Assembly: GCA_002337215.1 (NCBI GenBank)
Contig: DDFO01000060.1
Location: forward strand, 27,294-51,982
DNA from: Phycisphaerales bacterium UBA1926
GTDB taxonomy: Bacteria; Planctomycetota; Phycisphaerae; Phycisphaerales; UBA1924
Direction of reading: 5' to 3'
DNA: 24,689 bases
Both the position numbers and the translations under genes were made by a program. The notes under the pieces were generated by a model. It saw only the letters and a list, made by a program, of their open reading frames with translations, ran no database searches and was not told where the DNA came from. Positions 17,302 to 23,513 of the stretch are shown one piece after another; the first letter of the stretch is position 1, and every line of letters starts with the position of its first letter.

Positions 17302-18360
17302 TCATCCGATACGCGAACGTCTCATGAGGGATTGCCGGCGTGCGATGAAGGCCGCGAGGGGTGGGCCCAACCAGTCGTGCGTGCTCACCACCGAATGGTC
17401 AAAGCCGAACGCGGTCGCCTCCTTGCGGATCGCCGCGATGTGATCGTCGAACGCTCTGACATAGGCCTCGCGGATGTCGTCGGGATCCGCCCGGACCGAT
17501 TCCTCGCCCTCGAGACCCTCGAAGATCGCGAGGTCGTCGATCGCGAGCGTCCGCTCGGCCTGATCGACCATCTGGAACAGGATCAGGTCGTGCCCGCGAT
17601 GCTTGATCCGCGCGAGCGACTCTCGAACCACCGCCGGGTCGGTCAGCAGGTCGCTGATGAGCACGATCAGGCAGCGGTGGTTCAGCTGCCCGAGCACCTG
17701 GTCGACCACGCGGGACAGATCCGTCGGCGCATCGACCGGGTGCATCGCCAGCGTTTCAACAATCTTCCTCCAGGTCCCGCGCTGGCTCGAACGGTCGATG
17801 ATCGCGAGCAGCTCGGGGCCGAACACGCCCAGCCCGACGCGGTCGTTCTGCTGGAGCGTGATATAGCTGATCGCCGCGGCGAGCGCCGTGGCGTGGTCGA
17901 ACTTGGTCCATTCCCTCCGCCCGTCGAGCGACCGGTCGATGCCCACGCCGCTCGCTTCCTTGAATGCCCGGGTGCCGAAGTTCATCGAGCCCGACGCATC
18001 GACGAGACAGACCAGGTCGAGGTTGGTCTCCTGCTGGTACTGCTTGAGGTGCAGTTTGTCGGTCCGCCCGTACACCTTCCAGTCGAGATGTCGGAGGTCA
18101 TCGCCGGGCGAGTAGGGCCTGTGCTGGGCGAACTCCACGCTGAAACCGTGGTAGGGCGAGCGGTGCCTGCCGCTCATCACGCCCTCGACGATCATCTTGG
18201 CGCGGAGCTCGAACGACCGCAGCTTGGCGAGCGTCTGGGGATGCAGGTAGAGCGAAGCGTCCGGGCCGCGGGCCTTCCGCCCACCGGCGACCCCGCCCCC
18301 CGGGCCACTCGCAGGGCTCGTCGGCGTGGATCTTGGATCGGAATCGGTACGCTCGGGCAT
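17302..18360 (-). CDS. DUF58 / VWA-fold protein, first gene of the operon
   Basis: 352 residues; no membrane segment, so cytosolic. After a Pro/Gly/Ser-rich head (1-35) comes the DUF58 signature: HGFSVEFAQHRPYSPGDDLR (71-90) and HLDWKVYGRTDKLHLKQY. A VWA-like half with an intact metal motif follows, DASGSM (121-126). Proteins of this family are usually encoded beside a MoxR AAA+ ATPase and thought to act with it in maturation or activation of targets. No MoxR gene is next to this one in the window; the gene upstream encodes an unrelated exported protein. The ATG at 18360 has no Shine-Dalgarno sequence, and a promoter-like pair lies directly upstream, which would give a leaderless message. Downstream, the BatA-type gene begins after a 10-base gap. 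Confidence 0.94.
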   Translation of the reverse strand: MPERTDSDPRSTPTSPASGPGGGVAGGRKARGPDASLYLHPQTLAKLRSFELRAKMIVEGVMSGRHRSPYHGFSVEFAQHRPYSPGDDLRHLDWKVYGRTDKLHLKQYQQETNLDLVCLVDASGSMNFGTRAFKEASGVGIDRSLDGRREWTKFDHATALAAAISYITLQQNDRVGLGVFGPELLAIIDRSSQRGTWRKIVETLAMHPVDAPTDLSRVVDQVLGQLNHRCLIVLISDLLTDPAVVRESLARIKHRGHDLILFQMVDQAERTLAIDDLAIFEGLEGEESVRADPDDIREAYVRAFDDHIAAIRKEATAFGFDHSVVSTHDWLGPPLAAFIARRQSLMRRSRIG

Positions 18361-18366
18361 CAGGGC

Positions 18367-18397
18367 ACTGTACCGCCCCGCCCCACGCGGGGTTCAA
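18367..18397 (-). promoter_or_regulatory. Candidate promoter of the DUF58-led operon, leaderless start
   Basis: On the minus strand TTGAAC (18392-18397) and TACAGT (18367-18372) each match the sigma-70 hexamers at four of six positions, with a rather long 19-base spacer. The -10 ends 6 bases before the ATG at 18360, so transcription would start at or next to the A of the start codon. The lack of a ribosome site fits that. This is the only promoter-like sequence I found for the seven-gene operon. Confidence 0.35.
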
Positions 18398-18448
18398 AAT
18401 CGGTCTCCGAACCCGGATCAGGCCCCGGACACGGATCGGGACACGCGA

Positions 18449-19588
18449 TCAGGGATCGCTCGGGACGACGGCGCCCGCCGGCACCGCCGATTCCTCCTCC
18501 GCGTTCAGTAATTCCATGGTGTCGAGTACGGTCTGCCGAGTCGACATCTCGGTGCTCGAGCGGTCACGCGGGTCGTATCGCACGATGTCGGCCAGGAAGG
18601 AGGCCTCCAGCCGATAGTCCAAGACACGTCCACGATCGATGTCGAACGACCAGGATCCCTCAAGGGTCTCCTTGTCGAGGCTGACATTGAACACCTGATC
18701 CGCGAGTCCCCCGGGGTCGGGCCAGCGGAGGGTGCCCGCGATGGTGAACCGGGCAATCCGGTGACCCTCGTCGTCGATGTCCACCGACTCGAGCGTGTGT
18801 GTTTCAACTGACTCGAGCGTGCGTACGTGCGCGAGCGAGAACGGCCTTGATACCTCGTACGAATCCCCGACCGACATCGTCTCTTTGGGCAGGAACCTGT
18901 ATGTCCCCGCCGACGAAGTCAACAGGGCATCCTCGGTGTAGACCATCTGGAGCTGCTCGTAGGTGTCGTCGCGGGCCAGCCCCCACATCGTCAAGTTCTT
19001 CTCGATTCCTCTCAGATAGGTGTCGAGCTCGCCGACCGCGCGGAGCGTTCCGTCGGGGTCCATGACGAGAACCAGCGAAGTGTCGAGCGAACTCGCGACC
19101 GACCCGATGATCGGATTGCGGGTCCTCGTCCAGTGGTGCTCCTTCGTCGAGTCGTACCGAAGGGGCTCGTTCAGCGAATCGTCCTGCTCGTAGCGGATCG
19201 ATTCCCATGTGAGCCGAATCCGCGCGGGTGCCTCGCCCGACTCGGAAACCAGTTCATGACGCACCGTGCGCCCGAGTGTCTGTTTTGTCACCGGGTCCTT
19301 GCCCGGCACGGGGATCGCGTCTTCGGTTGTGCGCACGAGGCGGTAGCGAACCGGTTCGTTGTTCCAACCCCACGCGATCAGTTCGCGATTCTCTGGGACG
19401 ACGGCTTGAGCGCCCTCCGCACCGGAGGGTTCGGCCTGGGCTGCACAGAGCGGCGAGCCCAGCGACAGTACGAGCACGGCCCATGCCCTTGCCCACGCCC
19501 CAGTCCATGCCTCGGCACAGGTCCCGGACCTGAGCCCACCCCGGAATCGACCAAGGCCTGACCGACGGGAGTGAATCAATCGCTGCAT
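18449..19588 (-). CDS. Exported protein of unknown function, possibly DUF6263-like
   Basis: 379 residues. A long basic n-region (about 1-33) precedes a hydrophobic core, AWAVLVLSLGSPLCAAQA, with likely cleavage near 52-54, so it is exported. The mature part is beta-rich with regular strand-turn patterns (RYRLVRTTEDAI, VRHELVSESGEAPARIRLTW, VMDPDGTLRAVGELDTYLR, FLPKETMSVGDSYEVSRPF). That plan of an early beta sheet, a central helix around ELDTYLRGIEKNL and a 'P...VGD.W' strand is reminiscent of DUF6263 proteins, but I am not certain. The frame stays open to 20881, but that extension is the antisense of pfkA. ATG at 19588 was chosen because GGAGAG (19595-19600) sits 6 bases upstream. It diverges from pfkA and is separated from DUF58 by 88 bases, so it is probably its own unit. 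Confidence 0.85.
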   Translation of the reverse strand: MQRLIHSRRSGLGRFRGGLRSGTCAEAWTGAWARAWAVLVLSLGSPLCAAQAEPSGAEGAQAVVPENRELIAWGWNNEPVRYRLVRTTEDAIPVPGKDPVTKQTLGRTVRHELVSESGEAPARIRLTWESIRYEQDDSLNEPLRYDSTKEHHWTRTRNPIIGSVASSLDTSLVLVMDPDGTLRAVGELDTYLRGIEKNLTMWGLARDDTYEQLQMVYTEDALLTSSAGTYRFLPKETMSVGDSYEVSRPFSLAHVRTLESVETHTLESVDIDDEGHRIARFTIAGTLRWPDPGGLADQVFNVSLDKETLEGSWSFDIDRGRVLDYRLEASFLADIVRYDPRDRSSTEMSTRQTVLDTMELLNAEEESAVPAGAVVPSDP

Positions 19589-19717
19589 CACGTTCTCTCC
19601 GGTGTTCGCAATCTCGTGCGTCGGCTCGCCCACCCATCCGCAGGCTTTGTTGCCAGATCTTCTCCGATGCAACGATAGGAGGAGCGGAGCGGACCGATTC
19701 GCCGATACCCTCCGCAC
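19589..19717. promoter_or_regulatory. Divergent intergenic region between the exported-protein gene and pfkA
   Basis: 129 bases that must hold the start signals of both genes unless transcripts are leaderless. For pfkA a weak pair TTGCCA (19650-19655) and GATAGG (19674-19679), 18 bases apart, is the best I see. A perfect AGGAGGAG stands at 19677-19684 but is 33 bases before the pfkA ATG, with no usable start codon in reach, so its role is unclear. No clear minus-strand promoter was found. Confidence 0.3.
19595..19600 (-). promoter_or_regulatory. Ribosome binding site of the exported protein gene (start 19588)
   Basis: GGAGAG on the minus strand, 6 bases before ATG 19588. It fixes the start and excludes the 431-codon in-frame extension into the antisense of pfkA. 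Confidence 0.6.
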
Positions 19718-20971
19718 ATGAGCAACACGCCCAGCGAAATCCGTGGTTCCAAGCCCTCGACAGACGCCCAGACCAGCACCGCGGCCGGCAAGCCCGCCGG
19801 CGCAGACGCCGCGGGCCGAGAGACAGCCCCGATGCACGCCCGCGACCGCGTCCCGCTGTCCGGTATCCGCCGGATCGGCGTCCTGACCGGCGGGGGCGAT
19901 TGCCCCGGTCTCAACGCCGTCATCCGGGCCGTGACCAAAGATGCGCTCTTCCACGGGATGGAAGTCATTGGTATCGAGGACGGCTTCGCGGGCCTCATCG
20001 AAGATCGCGTCCATCCCCTCGACCGGCGCAGCGTCGGCAACATCCTCACGCGGGGCGGGACGATCCTGGGTTCGTCCAACAAGGCGAACCCCCAGAAGTT
20101 CGCCGTCGGGACCGACGACGACGGCAAGCCGATCTATCGCGACATGACCGACGTCTGCATGACCACCATGGAGACGCACGGCATCGAGGCCCTCGTCGTC
20201 ATCGGGGGCGACGGCACCATGTCCGCGGCCGCCCCGTTCGCCGAACGAGGCATCAACTGCATCGGCGTCCCCAAGACCATCGACAACGACCTCGTTGGCA
20301 CCGATGTGACCTTCGGCTTCTCGACCGCGGTCGCCAACGCGACCGACGCGCTCGACAAGGTCCACACGACCGCCGCGAGCCATCACCGAGCGATCGTTGT
20401 CGAGGTCATGGGCCGAAACGCGGGCTGGCTCGCCCTGCACTCGGGCATCGCCTCGGGCTCGGATGTCATCCTGCTCCCCGAGATCGAGTTCGATATCGAG
20501 GACGTCTGCCACTGCGTCGAGACCCGCGCCCAACGCAAGCACGGCTTTACGATCATCTGCTGCTCCGAAGGAGCACGCCCCAAGGGGGGCGAGCAGATCG
20601 TCGAGCGCGTCATCGAGACCAGCCCCGATCCCATCAGGCTCGGCGGTGTCGGCAAGTACGTCGCCGAACTGGTCGAGGAGAAGACGGGTATTGAATCCCG
20701 CAGCGTGGTCCTCGGGCATGTGCAGCGGGGTGGTGTCCCCGTCGCCGCCGACCGCGTGCTCGCGACGCAGTTCGGCCACGCCGCGATGAAACTCCTCCGG
20801 CGTGGAATCAGGAACCGACTCGTCGTCATGCAGAACGGCATGCTCGATCACGTCGAGATCACGTCCGCGGCCGACAAGCAACGGCTCGTCGAGCCCGACA
20901 CCGACCCGCTCGTCGAGGCCGCCCGCGCCGTCTACACCTGCTTCGGCGACTGGAAGACCAAGATCGTCTGA
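19718..20971 (+). CDS. pfkA: 6-phosphofructokinase, probably ATP-dependent, G104/K124 type
   Basis: Phosphorylates fructose 6-phosphate to the 1,6-bisphosphate in glycolysis; cytosolic. Of 417 residues the first 45 are a Ser/Thr/Ala-rich extension. The fold then starts with RRIGVLTGGGDCPGLNAVIR (51-70). GGDGT (163-167) carries Gly at the position of E. coli G104, which favours ATP over pyrophosphate. PKTIDND (185-191) carries Lys at position 124 and the catalytic Asp (D189, E. coli D127). MGRNAGW (231-237), CSEGARP and GHVQRGGVP supply the sugar-phosphate contacts. Gly/Lys at 104/124 occurs in ATP-using enzymes of the actinobacterial and trypanosomal branches, while pyrophosphate enzymes have Asp/Lys. 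Allosteric behaviour cannot be predicted. A start at ATG 19832 (MHARDRVPL), giving 379 residues, would be closer to the family's usual N-terminus and is a real alternative. Confidence 0.95.
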   Translation: MSNTPSEIRGSKPSTDAQTSTAAGKPAGADAAGRETAPMHARDRVPLSGIRRIGVLTGGGDCPGLNAVIRAVTKDALFHGMEVIGIEDGFAGLIEDRVHPLDRRSVGNILTRGGTILGSSNKANPQKFAVGTDDDGKPIYRDMTDVCMTTMETHGIEALVVIGGDGTMSAAAPFAERGINCIGVPKTIDNDLVGTDVTFGFSTAVANATDALDKVHTTAASHHRAIVVEVMGRNAGWLALHSGIASGSDVILLPEIEFDIEDVCHCVETRAQRKHGFTIICCSEGARPKGGEQIVERVIETSPDPIRLGGVGKYVAELVEEKTGIESRSVVLGHVQRGGVPVAADRVLATQFGHAAMKLLRRGIRNRLVVMQNGMLDHVEITSAADKQRLVEPDTDPLVEAARAVYTCFGDWKTKIV

Positions 20972-21029
20972 TTCGTGCGTACGGCTCGCCCTGACAGACC
21001 CCGGTGGGTTTTCCCATAGAGCCAGCGGA

Positions 21030-21036
21030 AAGGGGA
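21030..21036 (+). promoter_or_regulatory. Ribosome binding site of the TM2-domain gene
   Basis: AAGGGGA lies 6 bases before ATG 21043 and supports this small gene as real. Confidence 0.6.
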
Positions 21037-21042
21037 ATTTGA

Positions 21043-21273
21043 ATGGACTACAAGAGTTCCGGCGCGTCCTACGGCTTCTGGTGCCTCTGCCTTCTCGGCT
21101 TCTGCGGTATCCACCGTTTCTACATGGGCAAGTGGGTCACCGGGCTGATCTGGTTTCTGACCGTCGGCCTCTTCGGCATCGGCCAGTTCATCGATCTGTT
21201 CCTGATCCCGGGGATGGTTGATCGCGAGAACGCCCGCCGGCGGCAAGTGCTCCGCCGCGAGGGGCACCTCTAA
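21043..21273 (+). CDS. Small TM2-domain membrane protein
   Basis: 76 residues, inner membrane. The two-helix TM2 domain is complete. A first hydrophobic segment (about 10-22, [13 protein letters not shown]) leads to the signature GIHRFYMGK (22-30). A second segment (about 31-55) contains [23 protein letters not shown], with the conserved Gly pair and Asp. The C-terminal 20 residues are charged ([14 protein letters not shown]) and probably cytosolic. TM2 proteins have no established biochemical role in bacteria; they are often encoded singly. The ATG at 21043 follows a good ribosome site. The gene lies 71 bases after pfkA on the same strand, so co-transcription is possible. It converges with the first zf-TFIIB gene across only 21 bases. 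Confidence 0.92.
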   Translation: MDYKSSGASYGFWCLCLLGFCGIHRFYMGKWVTGLIWFLTVGLFGIGQFIDLFLIPGMVDRENARRRQVLRREGHL

Positions 21274-21294
21274 AGCTATCTCTTGATCGCTGGT

Positions 21295-21708
21295 TCAGCG
21301 GGCGAAGAGCCGGCGGAACCAGTCTGCGAAGCCGTTCTCGGTCATCCGGCTGAGTTCGCCCGCGTCGAGGAACACGCCGCCGCACGTTTCGCACGCGTCG
21401 CACTCCACGTTCGGCTTCCTCGGGTCACGCTTCGCAATCAGCGGCGCACCGTCCCGCGGGCACACAGGATCCCGGTCGTCGGGCTCGATCGCTCCATCGG
21501 CGCGGTCCAGCATCCGGGCCGCGTCCCGCGCGTCCCGGTCCGACGCAACCAGCGATTCGAGCTCGCCCGCGTCGAGCCAGATCCCCCCGCAGATCCCGCA
21601 GCGGTCCACCTCGATCCCAGCAACCATGAATCGACGCATCGGCCGGTCGTGCCGGGGACAGGTCACCGCCGGGTCCTCCCGGCTTGTCTCCACGGGCTTC
21701 GGGCTCAT
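21295..21708 (-). CDS. zf-TFIIB-type protein with two zinc-knuckle domains
   Basis: 137 residues from the chosen start. Two copies of the small zf-TFIIB module are visible. The first has C17/H20 (CPRHDRPM) and C37/C40 in DRCGICGGIWLDAGEL. The second has C83 (CPRDGAPL, with Asp where a second ligand is expected) and C106/C109 in CETCGGVFLDAGEL, plus an extra C103. Such proteins probably bind zinc, but their role in bacteria is not established. The frame is open to an ATG at 21795, but those 29 extra residues are Arg/Pro-rich and unlike the rest. ATG 21708 (MSPKPVETS) gives the expected short head, with only a weak GGA upstream. The neighbour 187 bases upstream on the same strand is a diverged relative, so this looks like a tandem duplication. 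Confidence 0.88.
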   Translation of the reverse strand: MSPKPVETSREDPAVTCPRHDRPMRRFMVAGIEVDRCGICGGIWLDAGELESLVASDRDARDAARMLDRADGAIEPDDRDPVCPRDGAPLIAKRDPRKPNVECDACETCGGVFLDAGELSRMTENGFADWFRRLFAR

Positions 21709-21895
21709 CGCGAGGATCCGTTGCAATCGCCGGCTCGTCCGCCCTGGGAGCCGAGGCAAGCCTGTGTCACGCGTGAAAGGATGCAGGATCGACATGATCG
21801 TGAGATCGGCACGCGATGCCGCCGTGCTCCCAAGTCAGCCAAAATCCCTGTTATCCGGACAATGTGCATCGACGACCCCGCCTCCGAAAGCCCGT

Positions 21896-22405
21896 TCACC
21901 GGAAGAACGAACGCACCCGCTCGACAAACGAGTAATCGATCATGTCCACCAGTTCACCGGGGTCGAAGTAGCACCCCCCCGAGACAGGGCACATCTCGAA
22001 CTCGATGTGCGGCTGGTGCGGATCACGGACCACGACCATCATTTCCGTGCCGTTCTGCGGGCTGACAAGCTCACCCCGCGTGTGAGTCTTCGCCTTCCCT
22101 TTGGGCTTGCGATCGATCTGCTTGAGCAGCGCCCGTCCTTTCTTCGACAGGGCCCCGAGCCGGGAGAGCTCCCCGCGGTCGAGCCAGATCGCCCCGGTTT
22201 CGGGGCATCGGTCGATGACCACATCGTCGATCGCGAACTTCTCCATCGCGACCCCATTGATCGGGTTGACCATCTGGGGGTCGTCGTCGGAGGGCTCGAC
22301 AAACCGGACTTCGTTCTTCCACTTCTCCATCTGCGGCAGAATAACGAGTCGCTCGCTCCGCGTCGGACGCGAAAAGTCGGGCAGGTCCGCCGCGCTCACT
22401 ATCAT
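21896..22405 (-). CDS. Diverged zf-TFIIB-like protein that has lost most zinc ligands
   Basis: 169 residues from ATG 22405. Two modules align with those of the neighbouring zf-TFIIB protein through DRCPETGAIWLDRGEL (65-80) and EMCPVSGGCYFDPGEL (137-152). The metal positions are mostly gone: module 1 reads N47, N50, C67, T70 and module 2 S115, N118, C139, S142. Only three Cys exist in the whole protein (67, 139, 145). Zinc binding of the normal kind is therefore unlikely, although the WLDxGEL and FDPGEL fold signatures remain and the gene is intact. A Lys-rich linker (KPKGKAKTHTR) joins the modules. The start is uncertain: ATG 22405 leaves only 5 bases to the divergent dipeptidase start, while ATG 22330 (MEKWKNEV) would leave 80. 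Neither has a Shine-Dalgarno sequence. Confidence 0.85.
   Translation of the reverse strand: MIVSAADLPDFSRPTRSERLVILPQMEKWKNEVRFVEPSDDDPQMVNPINGVAMEKFAIDDVVIDRCPETGAIWLDRGELSRLGALSKKGRALLKQIDRKPKGKAKTHTRGELVSPQNGTEMMVVVRDPHQPHIEFEMCPVSGGCYFDPGELVDMIDYSFVERVRSFFR
22400..22405 (+). promoter_or_regulatory. Candidate -10 element of a leaderless dipeptidase message
   Basis: TATCAT matches TATAAT at five of six positions and ends 5 bases before ATG 22411, which has no ribosome site. No good -35 was found at 17-18 bases. If used, transcription would begin at about the start codon, as proposed for the DUF58 gene. It overlaps the reverse-strand ATG at 22405. Confidence 0.25.
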
Positions 22406-22410
22406 GCCCG

Positions 22411-23451
22411 ATGCACACCGACTCTCACGGCTGGTTCGACGCCCACCTTGATCTCGCATTCCTCGCGGAAACCGGACGGGACATGCACGCGGGCACCGAT
22501 GACTGCCGGGGTCGGTACCAGCCGGCGGCGGTGACACTCCCGTCGCTCGCAGAGGGCGGTGTAGGCCGCGTGCTCGCCACGGTCTTCACCGAAGCGGTCG
22601 AGGATCCCTCCAGCCTCGACGCCGAAACCGGCGCGTTCGCCTACCCGCTCGGCAACCGCGACGCGGCCTACGTCTGCGGCATGCGCCAGCTCAAGCTCTA
22701 CCACGCCTGGCACGACGCGGGCCTCATCACGCTCCCCAACCGAGCCCCCGCGAGCGAGCCCGCGACGCCGCCCGCGCTCCGCGTCGGCGTGCTCATCGAA
22801 AACGCCGATCCGATCACCGATCCCGATGAGCTCGATCTCTGGGTCGATGGGGGCGTTGTCGCCGTCGGCCTCGCGTGGGTCACGCGTGGTCATTACGCCT
22901 GCGGCAACGGCGTGGCGTCCGAAGGAAAGAACACCGGTCTCACCGACGCGGGCCGGGCGCTTGTCGCCCGCATGGACGAGCTCGGCGTCATCCACGACGC
23001 GAGCCATCTCAACGACCGATCGCTCGCGGACCTCTTCGACGCGACCGACACGCGAATCATCGCTTCTCACTCCAACTGCCGGGCACTGCTGGGCGATCGG
23101 CAGCGCCACCTGACCGACGACGCGATCCGCGAGATCGTCCGCCGGGACGGCGTCATCGGGCTCAATCTCTGCAGCGCATTCCTGGACGATTCGTGCTGGG
23201 AGACCGGCCGGGCCACCATCGACGACGGCGTCCGCCACATCGAGCACGTCTGCGAGATCGCGGGCGACCGGCGCCACGTCGGCATGGGCTCCGACATGGA
23301 CGGCGGGTTCGCCTCCGACCGATTACCCGAGGGGATCGATCGCCCCGCGGATATGGAACGAATCGCCGAGTCGCTCAATGGCCGCGGATGGTCCGACGAT
23401 GACATCGCCGGTTTCCGAACCGGCAATTGGCGACGCGTTTTCGATCTTTGA
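22411..23451 (+). CDS. Membrane dipeptidase family protein (peptidase M19)
   Basis: 346 residues, TIM-barrel metallopeptidase of the renal-dipeptidase family, which hydrolyses dipeptides, often with a D-residue at the C-terminal side. The binuclear zinc site is complete: H12 and D14 (DAHLD), bridging E130 (IENADP, where most relatives have EG), H199 (DASHL) and H220 (SHSNCRAL). D295 is in GMGSDMDGG. GLTDAGRALVARMDELG before the first barrel His is also typical. No signal peptide is present, so it is cytosolic despite the family name. The start must be ATG 22411, since DAHLD follows within 10 residues and no other in-frame start lies close upstream. It diverges from the zf-TFIIB-like gene with a 5-base gap. 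Exact substrate is unknown; peptidoglycan-derived or dietary dipeptides are possible. Confidence 0.94.
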   Translation: MHTDSHGWFDAHLDLAFLAETGRDMHAGTDDCRGRYQPAAVTLPSLAEGGVGRVLATVFTEAVEDPSSLDAETGAFAYPLGNRDAAYVCGMRQLKLYHAWHDAGLITLPNRAPASEPATPPALRVGVLIENADPITDPDELDLWVDGGVVAVGLAWVTRGHYACGNGVASEGKNTGLTDAGRALVARMDELGVIHDASHLNDRSLADLFDATDTRIIASHSNCRALLGDRQRHLTDDAIREIVRRDGVIGLNLCSAFLDDSCWETGRATIDDGVRHIEHVCEIAGDRRHVGMGSDMDGGFASDRLPEGIDRPADMERIAESLNGRGWSDDDIAGFRTGNWRRVFDL

Positions 23452-23513
23452 CAACGCCCGCCGAGAACGGTGTTGCTCAGCAAACGCGACCGCACGCGCC
23501 ACGCCGATCGCGT

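Larger units (their letters stand above)
5711..18360 (-). other. Predicted seven-gene translationally coupled operon
   Basis: Stop and start codons overlap by 4 bases at 15003-15006, 12679-12682, 8948-8951 and 8163-8166 (ATGA each) and at 7069-7072 (GTGA). DUF58 to BatA-type is a 10-base gap. Order of transcription: DUF58, BatA/VWA, VWA/GATase-like, DUF4175-like, Gln/Pro-rich secreted protein, toroid protein, beta-rich exported protein. Such strict coupling suggests the products are needed in fixed proportion, probably as one envelope complex. Flanking gaps of 88 bp (upstream) and 275 bp (downstream) mark the limits. Confidence 0.85.

Noticed and set aside
16255..18684. 809-codon open frame on the plus strand across BatA-type and DUF58 genes
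   Set aside because: Low-complexity Arg/Ser-rich translation, no domain, and it covers three well-supported minus-strand genes.
19589..20881. 431-codon upstream extension of the exported-protein frame, opposite pfkA
   Set aside because: Pure antisense of phosphofructokinase; a signal peptide and ribosome site place the true start at 19588.
20998..21012. ACCC-CGGT-GGGT followed by TTTT after pfkA as an intrinsic terminator
   Set aside because: The stem has only four pairs, which is too weak to claim, although the position is suitable.
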